A stretch of DNA of 64,000 nucleotides. Origin: Bradyrhizobium guangdongense (GTDB lineage Bacteria; Pseudomonadota; Alphaproteobacteria; Rhizobiales; Xanthobacteraceae). The position numbers and the translations under genes are program-made. Each line of letters starts with the position of its first letter. Position 1 is the stretch's first letter. Positions 31,078-38,917 of this stretch are shown one piece after another. The stretch covers positions 4,712,001-4,776,000 of the forward strand of contig NZ_CP030051.1 of assembly GCF_004114975.1 (NCBI RefSeq), written 5' to 3'. Under the pieces are notes generated by a model. It ran no database searches. It was given only the letters and a program-made list of their open reading frames with translations, and was not told the DNA's origin.

Positions 31078-32031
31078 TCAGACCGATTTGACCTGGTGAG
31101 GCAGCGGCCTGCCCTCGAAGAACGCGGTCAGGTTGGCCAGCACGCAGTTCTGCATGGCGACATGCGATTCGAGGGTGTGGCCGCCGATATGGGGGGCGAA
31201 CACCACATTCGGCAGCGCCGTGAGGGCGTCGGGGGCGTGCGGTTCCTTCTCGAACACGTCGAGGCCGGCGCCGGCAATGGTCTTGTCGGCCAAGGCGGTG
31301 ACAAGGGCCTTCTGGTCGATGACCGAGCCGCGCGAGATGTTGACGACATAGCCGTCCGCGCCGAGGCGCCTCAGGATATCGGCATTGACGACGTGCTGGG
31401 TCTCGGCCCCTGCCCGCACTGCGATCATCAGCACGCTGCACCAATCGGCAAGTGCTTCCAGCGACGGGAAATATTGATAAGGCAGATCGTATCGGGTGCG
31501 GCTGAAATAGCCGACCTCGCTCTCGAAGGCGGCGCAGCGAGCAGCGATCTTGCGGCCGATCTCGCCCATCCCGTAGACGCCGATAGGGCGGCCAGGCATG
31601 CCGGTCTGCGGCCGCATCATCGGCGACGGCTTTGACGCCGCCCAATCGCCGCTGCGGACATATTGGTCGGCGACCAGGATTCGCCGCGTCGTCGCCAGCA
31701 TCAGGGTCATCGCGATGTCGGCGACCGAGGCCGCGTTGGCGCCGGGGCTGTGGCCGACCGCAATATTGCGGCTAGCTGCCGCCTTCAGGTCGACGCCGTC
31801 ATAGCCGGTGCCGTAGCAGACGATTGCGCCGAGCTTTGGCATCAGGTCCATCGCCTCCGCCCCCAGCGGCGAACCGCCGGCGGTCAGCAGCGCCCGGATG
31901 CCGCCGAGCTCGTTCGCCGAAAACACCTCGCCTGCGGGCTTGCCGCCGGTGTCGAGCAGTTCGAACCGCTCGGCGAAACGCGCCATCATCGTTTTCGGAA
32001 AACGCGAGTAGATCAGGACCTTGTCAGCCAT
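31078..32031 (-). CDS. NAD(P)-dependent D-2-hydroxyacid dehydrogenase
   Basis: A 317-aa member of the D-isomer-specific 2-hydroxyacid dehydrogenase family, which reduces 2-keto acids such as glyoxylate or hydroxypyruvate, or runs the reverse. The nucleotide-binding loop GVYGMGEIG is at 151-159. The catalytic set is complete: Arg234 (NISRGSVID), Glu263 (VFEKEPH) and His281 (APHIGGHT). The start MADKVLIYSRFPKTM was chosen over a frame reaching 81 bp further up. It lies between rplA and rplJ on the same strand, 90 bp after rplA, an unusual place for a metabolic gene. Exact substrate cannot be read from sequence. Confidence 0.9.
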   Translation of the reverse strand: MADKVLIYSRFPKTMMARFAERFELLDTGGKPAGEVFSANELGGIRALLTAGGSPLGAEAMDLMPKLGAIVCYGTGYDGVDLKAAASRNIAVGHSPGANAASVADIAMTLMLATTRRILVADQYVRSGDWAASKPSPMMRPQTGMPGRPIGVYGMGEIGRKIAARCAAFESEVGYFSRTRYDLPYQYFPSLEALADWCSVLMIAVRAGAETQHVVNADILRRLGADGYVVNISRGSVIDQKALVTALADKTIAGAGLDVFEKEPHAPDALTALPNVVFAPHIGGHTLESHVAMQNCVLANLTAFFEGRPLPHQVKSV

Positions 32032-32121
32032 TGTTCTTGTTTCCGGTGAGTGCCGCCCACAAACGACGAGGGGCGGAATCGGTTGCCCAATTCCGCCCCT
32101 CGCCTCTTGCAATTTCCGGAC

Positions 32122-32814
32122 TTAGCCGAGGATGGTACCCGGCTCGACCTTCACGCCCGGGCCCATCGTCGAGGACACCGCAACCCGCTGGATGTAGGTG
32201 CCCTTGGAGCCGGCCGGCTTCGCCTTCGAGACCGCATCGGCGAGCGCCTTGATGTTCTCGACCAGCTTCTCCTCGGAGAACGAGGCCTTGCCGACGCCGG
32301 CCTGCAGGATGCCGGCCTTCTCGACGCGGAACTCGACCGAGCCGCCCTTGGCGCCCTTCACCGCACCGGTGACGTCCATGGTCACGGTACCAATCTTCGG
32401 GTTCGGCATCAGGCCGCGCGGGCCGAGCACCTTACCGAGACGGCCGACCAGCGGCATCATGTCGGGGGTCGCAATACAACGATCGAAGTCGATCGTGCCT
32501 TCCTGCACCTTCTGAACCAGATCCTCGGCGCCGACGACGTCGGCACCCGCGGCCTTGGCTTCGTCAGCCTTGGCGCCGCGGGCGAACACGCCGACGCGGA
32601 GCGTGCGGCCGGTGCCGTTCGGCAGGGTCACGACACCGCGGACCATCTGGTCGGCGTGACGCGGATCGACGCCGAGATTGATGGCGACCTCGATGGTCTC
32701 GTCGAACTTCGCTTTCGCGCGTTCCTTGACCATCTTGATGGCTTCCGCGAGCGGGTAAAGCTTTTCGCGGTCAACACCTTCGCGGGCTTTGTTCAAACGC
32801 TTTCCGATTGCCAT
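32122..32814 (-). CDS. rplA: 50S ribosomal protein L1
   Basis: L1 (230 aa) forms the mobile L1 stalk that handles E-site tRNA; in E. coli it represses its own operon. It begins [20 protein letters not shown] and contains [35 protein letters not shown] and the C-terminal [20 protein letters not shown]. It follows rplK by 6 bp. Confidence 0.99.
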   Translation of the reverse strand: MAIGKRLNKAREGVDREKLYPLAEAIKMVKERAKAKFDETIEVAINLGVDPRHADQMVRGVVTLPNGTGRTLRVGVFARGAKADEAKAAGADVVGAEDLVQKVQEGTIDFDRCIATPDMMPLVGRLGKVLGPRGLMPNPKIGTVTMDVTGAVKGAKGGSVEFRVEKAGILQAGVGKASFSEEKLVENIKALADAVSKAKPAGSKGTYIQRVAVSSTMGPGVKVEPGTILG

Positions 32815-32820
32815 GACCGC

Positions 32821-33249
32821 TTACCCCGCAACTTCCAGACCCATCGAACGGGCGGAGCCCTCGACCATCTTCATGGCCGATTCGATGGTGTCGCAATTCA
32901 GGTCCTTCATCTTCTTCTCGGCGATTTCGCGCACCTGCGCGCGGGTCACCTTGCCGGCCTTGTCACGGCCCGGCGCCTTCGAGCCGGACTGGATCTTGGC
33001 GGCCTGCTTGAGGAAGTAGGACATCGGCGGCGTCTTCATCTCGAAGGTGAAAGAACGGTCCGCATAGATGGTGATGATCACCGGGATCGGGGTGTTCTTC
33101 TCTTCCTTCTGGGTCTGGGCGTTGAACGCCTTGCAGAACTCCATGATGTTGAGACCGCGCTGACCGAGCGCGGGACCGATCGGGGGCGAAGGATTCGCCG
33201 CACCGGCCGGGACCTGAAGCTTCAGGTATCCGGTCACTTTCTTTGCCAT
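32821..33249 (-). CDS. rplK: 50S ribosomal protein L11
   Basis: L11 (142 aa) is part of the GTPase-associated centre and is needed for RelA-type stringent sensing. [20 protein letters not shown] followed by [20 protein letters not shown] is diagnostic. The 8-codon upstream extension was rejected because AGGAGT lies just before this ATG. It lies 133 bp after nusG. Confidence 0.99.
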   Translation of the reverse strand: MAKKVTGYLKLQVPAGAANPSPPIGPALGQRGLNIMEFCKAFNAQTQKEEKNTPIPVIITIYADRSFTFEMKTPPMSYFLKQAAKIQSGSKAPGRDKAGKVTRAQVREIAEKKMKDLNCDTIESAMKMVEGSARSMGLEVAG

Positions 33250-33349
33250 GTAGCACTCCTGTTGTGCCGGCAATCGCCGGCGGTTTCAGGTTCGTGGTCT
33301 GGGTCGGATGCGGCTGGCAACCGCCCTCTCCCTCCCACGGCCTCTCTTT

Positions 33350-33373
33350 GCGGGATGCCTGCCGGCGTCCCGC
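33350..33373 (-). other. Hairpin between nusG and rplK
   Basis: GCGGGA (33350-33355) and TCCCGC (33368-33373) can pair, with a further GCC/GGC inside. It lies 10 bp after the nusG stop, in the 133-bp nusG-rplK spacer. No U-run is seen; it may be part of an rplKA leader or an RNA-processing site. Confidence 0.4.
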
Positions 33374-33382
33374 GCTACCCGG

Positions 33383-33940
33383 TCAGACCTTCTCGACCTG
33401 ACCGAATTCCAGTTCGACCGGCGTTGCGCGGCCGAAGATCGACACCGCGACCTTTACGCGCGAGCGTGCCTCGTCGATTTCCTCGACCACACCCGAGAAC
33501 GAGGCGAACGGGCCGTCGGCCACGCGCACGTTCTCGCCGATCTCGAACGAGACCGACGCCTTCGGACGCTCCACGCCCTCCTGCACCTGGTGCAGGATGC
33601 GCATGGCCTCGTTCTCCGAGATCGGCATCGGCTTGTTCTCGGCGCCGAGGAAGCCCGTGACCTTCGGCGTGTTCTTGATCAGATGAAACGCCTCGTCGGT
33701 CAGCTTCATCTTCACCAGCACGTAACCCGGGAAGAACTTGCGCTCGGCATCGATCTTGCGGCCGCGGCGCACTTCCGTGACCTTCTCGGTCGGAACCAGT
33801 ACCAGCTCGAACAGGTCCTCGAGCCCGCGCTGCTTGGCCTGCTCGCGGATCGATTCGGCGACCTTCTTCTCGAAGTTCGAATAGGCGTGGACGATGTACC
33901 AGCGCTTGTCGGACGATTGGGTTGCGGCGGCTGTTGCCAT
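33383..33940 (-). CDS. nusG: Transcription termination/antitermination protein NusG
   Basis: NusG (185 aa) binds RNA polymerase and links it to Rho or to ribosomal S10. MATAAATQSSDKRWYIVHAY begins the NGN domain, with GRKIDAERKFFPGYVLVKMK in its middle. The C-terminal KOW domain holds VRVADGPFASFSGVVEEIDE. The ATG shares one base with the secE stop codon, so the two are likely translationally coupled. Confidence 0.98.
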   Translation of the reverse strand: MATAAATQSSDKRWYIVHAYSNFEKKVAESIREQAKQRGLEDLFELVLVPTEKVTEVRRGRKIDAERKFFPGYVLVKMKLTDEAFHLIKNTPKVTGFLGAENKPMPISENEAMRILHQVQEGVERPKASVSFEIGENVRVADGPFASFSGVVEEIDEARSRVKVAVSIFGRATPVELEFGQVEKV

Positions 33941-34131
33941 CAGTGAATGCCCAGAAGGAAGGTGATGAGGTAACGGATGATCTGGTCGGCAGCGAAGAAG
34001 AAAATCGAGGCCAGGGCGACCATCACGAACACCATGATGGTGGTGATCGTGGTCTCGCGACGGGTCGGCCAGGTGACCTTGGCGGTCTCCGAGCGCACTT
34101 CCTGCAAGAACTTGAACGGGCTGACTGCCAT
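33940..34131 (-). CDS. secE: Preprotein translocase subunit SecE
   Basis: A 63-aa single-span SecE. MAVSPFKFLQEVRSETAKVT is followed by WPTRRETTITTIMVFVMVAL, the conserved amphipathic WPTRRE element, and one transmembrane helix (about residues 30-55). A longer frame upstream was rejected. It overlaps nusG by one base and forms the translocon with the SecY at the left edge. Confidence 0.96.
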   Translation of the reverse strand: MAVSPFKFLQEVRSETAKVTWPTRRETTITTIMVFVMVALASIFFFAADQIIRYLITFLLGIH

Positions 34132-34406
34132 CGTTTGAGACGCCAATAAGGATTTCGGGGATCCGAACAGCCTGATGTGGCCCAGCCCTCTGTCTCGAAG
34201 GATGAGCCGGAAAACCGGGCTCTGATGTTCGGGAGATTTCAAAGCCGCGCCGGATATCCGCGTCTAACGGGCCGGCTGCGAGTGCCGGCTATCTACTGCG
34301 GATGGGGCCAAAGGTCAAGGATCACCGGGTGCGGCCCAGTCGGCCCTGTGTCCTCGGCAGACAGATCGGACTAGTTCGGGATCAAGGGGTTAGCCAGCAG
34401 ATGCGC

Positions 34407-34482
34407 TGGCAGGAGTGGCAGGGCTCGAACCTGCGACCCCCGGTTTTGGAGACCGGTGCTCTACCAATTGAGCTACACTCCT
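34407..34482 (-). tRNA. tRNA-Trp (anticodon CCA)
   Basis: A 76-base tRNA with the 3' CCA encoded. The 7-bp acceptor stem AGGAGTG/CACTCCT, D-arm GCTC...GAGC, anticodon arm CCGGT-CTCCAAA-ACCGG and T-arm GCAGG-TTCGAAC-CTGCC all pair. The loop CTCCAAA gives anticodon CCA, Trp. It precedes secE-nusG-rplKA, a linkage seen in many proteobacteria, and may be cut from the same transcript. Confidence 0.98.
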
Positions 34483-34652
34483 ACGGACCCTCGCGTCGCC
34501 GCTCCAGGATCAGGCGCGCTTTCAAGCACAGGGGACGGCCGGATTGCAAGGCCGGATTGCAAGGGTGAGGCGCGCTGGCTTCGCTTGTGAGTGCCGCGGC
34601 TTCTGGGTCACAGTCTAACTCCGACAATAATGTGCCCCCGGGAGTGAAACAT

Positions 34653-35876
34653 ATGACCGCCACAGCCGCCTCTCACCTCTCGACCGCGCCGAAAACCCCG
34701 CCTCTGCCCGATGCCAAGCCGGAAACGCTGGGCCTGTCGCGCCCCCGCCTCCAGGCGATGTCGGATGCGTTCAAGCGCGAAATCGACAAGGGAACCGTGC
34801 CTGGCGTGACCGTGCTGGTGGCTCGACGCGGCCAGGTCGGCTGGTTCGAGGCGCTCGGCAAGCAGAGCCCGGCGGGGGCGGCGCCGATGGCGCTTGATTC
34901 GATCTTCCGGATCTTCTCGATGACCAAGCCGATCGTCTCGGTCGGCATCATGGCGCTGGTCGAGGACGGCCACCTGCTTCTCGGCGATCCCGTGGCCAAA
35001 TTCATCCCGGAGTTCGCCAATCAGAAGGTCGGCGTGGTCAGCGGCGGCAAGCTGGAACTGGTTGCACCCAAGCGGCCGATGACGGTGCAGGACCTGCTCC
35101 GCCACACCTCGGGGCTCACCTATGAGCACCAGGGCGACGGCCCCGTGCACAAGCTCTACCAGGACTCCCGCGTCCGCAGCCGCAAGATCACCAATGCGGA
35201 GCATGCCGCGCTGGTGGCGAGCTTTCCGCTGGTCTGCCATCCCGGCGACGAGTTCAACTACAGCCGCTCCACAGACATCCTCGGCCGCATCATCGAGGTC
35301 GTCAGCGGCAAGTCGCTTGGCGCATTCCTGACCGAGCGCGTGCTCGCCCCGCTTCAGATGACGGAGACCGCGTTCTCGACCAGCGAGGCCAATGCTGGCA
35401 GGCTCGCCGAACCCTTCGCCGCCGATCCCTGGACCGGCGACAAGGTCGCGCTGTTCAACATGCTCGAGCAGCCGGTGATGGAGTCAGGCGGCGGCGGTCT
35501 GGTCTCGACCACGATGGACTACGCCCGCTTCTGTCTGATGCTGCGCAACGGCGGCACGCTCGAGGGCGTCAGGATCATCGGCCGCAAGACGCTGGAGCTG
35601 ATGGCGTCCGATCATCTCGGACCTCACGTCGTGACCAACGGCACCCTGCTGTCGCCCGGCCACGGTTTCGGCCTCGGCTTCGCCGTCCGCCGCGAGGCCG
35701 GCATCGCACCCTTCCCCGGCAGCGTCGGCAATTACTTCTGGAGCGGCATTGCCGGCACGTTCTTCTGGATCGATCCGAAGGAAGATCTGTTCGCGGTGTT
35801 CATGAGCCAGGGCCCGGGACAACGTGACTACACGCGGACCCTGGTGCGGGATCTGGTTTACGCGGCGGTGGAGTGA
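34653..35876 (+). CDS. Serine hydrolase of the beta-lactamase (class C / esterase) family
   Basis: A 407-aa protein of the beta-lactamase/PBP4-type fold. The active-site SxxK is SMTK in FRIFSMTKPIVS, about residue 90. The second motif, normally YxN, reads FNYSRSTDILGRIIEVVSG, as in many esterase-type members. LLRHTSGLTY is another family block. No signal peptide is evident. The start at 34653 has GGAG 8 bases upstream; a longer frame from 34587 is possible. Function within the family (esterase, peptidase, other) cannot be assigned; resistance should not be assumed. Confidence 0.88.
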   Translation: MTATAASHLSTAPKTPPLPDAKPETLGLSRPRLQAMSDAFKREIDKGTVPGVTVLVARRGQVGWFEALGKQSPAGAAPMALDSIFRIFSMTKPIVSVGIMALVEDGHLLLGDPVAKFIPEFANQKVGVVSGGKLELVAPKRPMTVQDLLRHTSGLTYEHQGDGPVHKLYQDSRVRSRKITNAEHAALVASFPLVCHPGDEFNYSRSTDILGRIIEVVSGKSLGAFLTERVLAPLQMTETAFSTSEANAGRLAEPFAADPWTGDKVALFNMLEQPVMESGGGGLVSTTMDYARFCLMLRNGGTLEGVRIIGRKTLELMASDHLGPHVVTNGTLLSPGHGFGLGFAVRREAGIAPFPGSVGNYFWSGIAGTFFWIDPKEDLFAVFMSQGPGQRDYTRTLVRDLVYAAVE

Positions 35877-35922
35877 GGCGGCGCCTCTTGAATTGAAGGA
35901 TGGAGCGGCAAACTCGGTGCAA

Positions 35923-36036
35923 CCTCTCCCGCTTGCGGGGGAGGTCAGCACGAAGTGCCGGGTGGGGGCTCTTCCTCTTGGGGGTTCTCGCTGTGGAGAG
36001 ACCCCCTCCCCAACCCTCCCCCGCAAGCGGGAGAGG
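35923..36036. repeat. Long palindromic intergenic repeat (22-bp inverted arms)
   Basis: A 22-bp arm at 35923-35944, starting CCTCTCCCGCTTGCGG, has a perfect inverted copy at 36015-36036, with 70 bp between. The gene-free spacer is G-rich (GGTGGGGG, CTTGGGGG). It lies between the convergent serine hydrolase and SDR genes. The sequence matches the kind of REP/BIME-like element common in Bradyrhizobium and Rhodopseudomonas; transcribed, it would form a strong stem for both 3' ends. Confidence 0.8.
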
Positions 36037-36084
36037 GAGCGCACCGTCAGTTGCGTGCCGCACCGCGTCCGGGACACAAGAGTC

Positions 36085-36852
36085 TCAACTGATCGTCGCG
36101 CCGCCGTCGATCACCATGGTCTGGCCAGTCATGAAGTCACCGGCCTTCGAGCCCAGGAACACCGCCGCGCCCGCGATCTCGTCGGGGATGCCGATGCGGA
36201 GCAGCGGCGAGCGCGCGGTCGAGGCCTTCAGGTTCTCGGGATTGTCCCACAGCGCCTTGGCGAAGTCGGTCTTGATCAGGCCGGGCGCGATGCAGTTCAC
36301 GCGAATATTGTGCTTGCCGTATTCGCAGGCAAGATTGCGTGCGAGCTGCATGTCGGCAGCCTTCGAGATCGCGTAGGCACCGAGGATGGTCGAGCCCTTC
36401 AGGCCGCCGATCGAGGAGACGATGATGACCGAGCCGTCCTTGCGCTCGATCATCTGCGGCACCACCATCGAGATCAGCCAATTGTTTGCGACGATGTTGT
36501 TGTCGAGGATCTTCCTGAACTGATCGTCGGAGATGCCGGCGAGCGGACCGTAATACGGATTCGACGCGGCATTGCAGACCAGCACGTCGATCTTGCCGAA
36601 GGCGCGGTTGCTCTCGTCGACGAGGGTCTGCAGATTCTCCTTCGAGGAAATGTTGGCGGCAATCGCGACCGCGGTGCCCTTGCCGAACTTCTCGTTAATG
36701 CCCTGCGCCACCTGCTCGCAGACGTCGGCCTTGCGCGAGGAGATCACGACCTTGGCGCCGTGCTCGGCCATGCGCTCGGCGATCGCAAGCCCGATGCCGC
36801 GCGTCGATCCCGTGATGACGGCAACTTTGCCCTTCATGTCGAACAAGGTCAT
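36085..36852 (-). CDS. Short-chain dehydrogenase/reductase (SDR)
   Basis: A 255-aa classical SDR. The cofactor motif TGSTRGIG starts at about residue 14, NAAS near 95, the catalytic Ser in IIVSSIGG near 145, and YAISK with the catalytic Tyr/Lys near 160. The end VIDGGATIS is the usual C-terminus. It is 42 bp downstream of the histidine-phosphatase gene on the same strand. In the acyl-CoA context nearby it could be a 3- or 4-hydroxyacyl-CoA dehydrogenase; that is inference. Confidence 0.92.
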   Translation of the reverse strand: MTLFDMKGKVAVITGSTRGIGLAIAERMAEHGAKVVISSRKADVCEQVAQGINEKFGKGTAVAIAANISSKENLQTLVDESNRAFGKIDVLVCNAASNPYYGPLAGISDDQFRKILDNNIVANNWLISMVVPQMIERKDGSVIIVSSIGGLKGSTILGAYAISKAADMQLARNLACEYGKHNIRVNCIAPGLIKTDFAKALWDNPENLKASTARSPLLRIGIPDEIAGAAVFLGSKAGDFMTGQTMVIDGGATIS

Positions 36853-36894
36853 GTTTCTCTCCCAGATTGATGTTCGTATTGGATGTCAGCTCGC

Positions 36895-37593
36895 TCACGC
36901 GAGCTTCTTCACTTCCGGTCCCGCCGGCTGGTGCATCGCCGCATGCGCATCGTCGGCGATCCATGGCTGCTGGTTCACCATCGGCAACCGCCACACCGTA
37001 CGCTCGGGACTCGCAAAATGATCGAGCCGCGTGATCGACACATTGTCGATGTCGAACGACAACGCCCGCTCCAGCTGGCCGTCGAGGGCGAGGCCGATCG
37101 CCGCCTTGATGGTGCCACCGTGCGCCACGGCGATGATGTCCTGCCCGGCCGCCTCATTGTTGATCCGCTCGACGGTGCGGCGCGTGCGGACATAGAGGTC
37201 CATGAAACTCTCGCCACCGGGCGCGGGCTCGTTGATATCGGCGAACCAGCTCGCGCCCACCGGGCGGCTGGCGATGAACTCGGCGCGGTTCATGCCCTGC
37301 CAACGGCCGAGATTCTGTTCGGCGAGGTCCGCTTCCCGCTTCATCGATGCGGGCCGTGGATAGCCCGCTTCCCAGATCGCTTCCGCGGTCTGGTGCGTGC
37401 GCATCAGATTGCTCGAATACCAGACCGCCTTGCGCGGCAACACCTTCGCAACGGCGTTGAACACATAGGTGTCGCTGGTGTCGCAGGCGATATCGCTTTG
37501 CCCGTAGATGTTGCCGCCGTCATTGCGCACCGGCGCATGACGAACCCACCACCAGCGTGTCGTGATCACGTTCGGCTTGTCTGCGGTTGCCAT
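36895..37593 (-). CDS. Histidine phosphatase superfamily protein
   Basis: A 232-aa protein with the catalytic RHxP at residues 18-21 (RHAP) and the second histidine in IIAVAHGG near residue 160. The GQSDI segment after the first motif recalls alpha-ribazole phosphatase (CobC) and broad-specificity phosphatases. It is transcribed with the downstream SDR gene and is divergent from another SDR gene. Substrate is unknown. Confidence 0.88.
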   Translation of the reverse strand: MATADKPNVITTRWWWVRHAPVRNDGGNIYGQSDIACDTSDTYVFNAVAKVLPRKAVWYSSNLMRTHQTAEAIWEAGYPRPASMKREADLAEQNLGRWQGMNRAEFIASRPVGASWFADINEPAPGGESFMDLYVRTRRTVERINNEAAGQDIIAVAHGGTIKAAIGLALDGQLERALSFDIDNVSITRLDHFASPERTVWRLPMVNQQPWIADDAHAAMHQPAGPEVKKLA

Positions 37594-37639
37594 GAAGCTC
37601 TTCCATCCCGTGTGATGTCGCTGTACGTCAGGTGTGAAC

Positions 37640-37682
37640 GTGTCTCAAGACACTTTGCCGTTTGAAATTCTGTTTGAAATTC
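37640..37682. promoter_or_regulatory. Palindrome and direct repeats in the divergent SDR/phosphatase promoter region
   Basis: GTGTCT-CA-AGACAC (37640-37653) is a 14-bp perfect palindrome. It is followed by two copies of TTTGAAATTC (37661-37670 and 37673-37682), 12 bp apart, each carrying a GTTTGAA half-site. These lie between the start of the phosphatase gene (37593, minus) and of the SDR gene (37726, plus), so a regulator of one or both is likely to bind here. Which one is not known. Confidence 0.5.
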
Positions 37683-37725
37683 CGTCGCGCGGCAAGCGTC
37701 GCGCGCGTACCAAAGGGAGAAACGC

Positions 37726-38511
37726 ATGGGCCGCCTGCAAGGCAAATCCGTCATCATCACCGGCGCCGGCAGCGGCATCGGCCGCGCGGCAGCGCTCTTG
37801 TTCACCCGGGAAGGCGCCAAGCTGATCGCGGTCGATCGCACCGAGGCGGTGAACGAGACCGTCGACGAGGTGAAGAAGGCCGGCGGCATTGCCGAGGCGA
37901 TGATCGCCGACGCCGGCTCCGAGAAGGACGTCATGGCGATGATCGACAAGGCGGTGAAGACGCACGGACGGCTCGACGTGATCTGGGCCAATGCCGGCAT
38001 CTCCGGCGGCCTCGTTCCACTCGGCGAGCAGACCGTGGAACACTGGCAGGAAGTGCTGCGTGTCAATCTGATCGGACCATTCCTTGCGGTGAAGCACGCG
38101 ATGCCGCACATGGTGAAGCAGCAGTCCGGCGCGATCGTCCTGACAGCGTCGGTCGCGGGCCTCAAGGCCGGCGCCAGCGGACATCCCTATGCCGCGAGCA
38201 AGGCCGGCGTGATCTCGCTGGTGCAGACCACCGCCTATTCGCTCACCGGCACCGGCGTGCGCATCAACGCGGTCTGTCCCGGTCTGATCGAAACAGGCAT
38301 GACCAAGCCGATTTTCGATCGCGCCAAGGAGCGCGGCACCCAGGACAAGATCGGCCAGCTCAATCCGCTCAAGCGCCCCGGCCAACCGCACGAACTCGCC
38401 GCGATGGGATTGTTCCTGGCGAGCGACGAGGCATCTTATGTGAATGGCCAGGCCTTCCCGGTGGATGGCGGTCTCACGGCGTCGATGCCGTATACGGGCA
38501 AACCGGTCTGA
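37726..38511 (+). CDS. Glucose 1-dehydrogenase-type SDR family oxidoreductase
   Basis: A 261-aa classical SDR with TGAGSGIG (near residue 12), WANAGISG (near 88), the Ser block VLTASVAG (near 143), YAASK (near 157) and the C-terminal PVDGGLTA. The RBS GGGAG precedes the ATG. It is divergent from the histidine phosphatase and is followed by a hairpin that looks like its terminator. Substrate not assignable. Confidence 0.9.
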   Translation: MGRLQGKSVIITGAGSGIGRAAALLFTREGAKLIAVDRTEAVNETVDEVKKAGGIAEAMIADAGSEKDVMAMIDKAVKTHGRLDVIWANAGISGGLVPLGEQTVEHWQEVLRVNLIGPFLAVKHAMPHMVKQQSGAIVLTASVAGLKAGASGHPYAASKAGVISLVQTTAYSLTGTGVRINAVCPGLIETGMTKPIFDRAKERGTQDKIGQLNPLKRPGQPHELAAMGLFLASDEASYVNGQAFPVDGGLTASMPYTGKPV

Positions 38512-38522
38512 GGCAGTCTCGT

Positions 38523-38570
38523 GTCCCGGACGCGCTGCAGCGTTTTTACGCTGCTGCGCAGAGCCGGGAC
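38523..38570 (+). terminator. Two-step hairpin after the SDR gene
   Basis: An inner stem GCAGCGT (38537-38543)/ACGCTGC (38548-38554) with a TTTT loop is enclosed by GTCCCGG (38523-38529)/CCGGGAC (38564-38570). It begins 11 bp after the SDR stop. A U-run is lacking, so it is either a Rho-assisted terminator or part of the repeat family that follows. Confidence 0.5.
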
Positions 38571-38746
38571 CAAGAAAGCCACATGGATTGCTTCCCTGCG
38601 CTCGCAACGACGGAGTACGCAGTAGCGGCGCCGCTCATTCAACTGGCATCTTCATCGCAGACACACCTTCGCATTATCGCGGCTCATCTCGCCCGAGCTT
38701 TGCTGGCGTGTTTTGCCCGTCAAGCAACGCAAGATCTCGTAGCCCG

Positions 38747-38819
38747 GATGGAGCGTAGCGCAATCCGGGAATCTGTCCGCGCGGACACGGCGGTCCCGGA
38801 TTTCGCTGCGCTCCATCCG
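38747..38819. repeat. CCCGGATGGAGCG-type palindromic repeat
   Basis: CGGATGGAGCG (38747-38757) is inverted at 38809-38819, and ATCCGGGA (38763-38770) at 38794-38801, forming a nested stem of about 73 bp. It looks like a dispersed repeat of Bradyrhizobium intergenic regions; no coding role. Confidence 0.7.
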
Positions 38820-38917
38820 AGCTGCGGGCCCGTGTTGATTTGCCTGACCGGCCGTCGCCTTGGTATGGTTCATGCAAACAATCTCAGCTTTCGCAATCCC
38901 CTGACAAGACCGTGACA

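Larger units (their letters stand above)
38512..38917. other. Repeat-rich intergenic region between the SDR and deacetylase genes
   Basis: A 406-bp gap. It holds a terminator-like hairpin after the SDR gene (38523-38570), a partial GCTTCCCTGCGCTCGCAA repeat copy near 38587 and a CCCGGATGGAGCG palindromic repeat (38747-38819). No gene is supported in it. Confidence 0.7.

Noticed and set aside
34653..35876. Antibiotic-resistance beta-lactamase
   Set aside because: The fold is shared with esterases and peptidases; no class C-specific motif set or signal peptide was seen.
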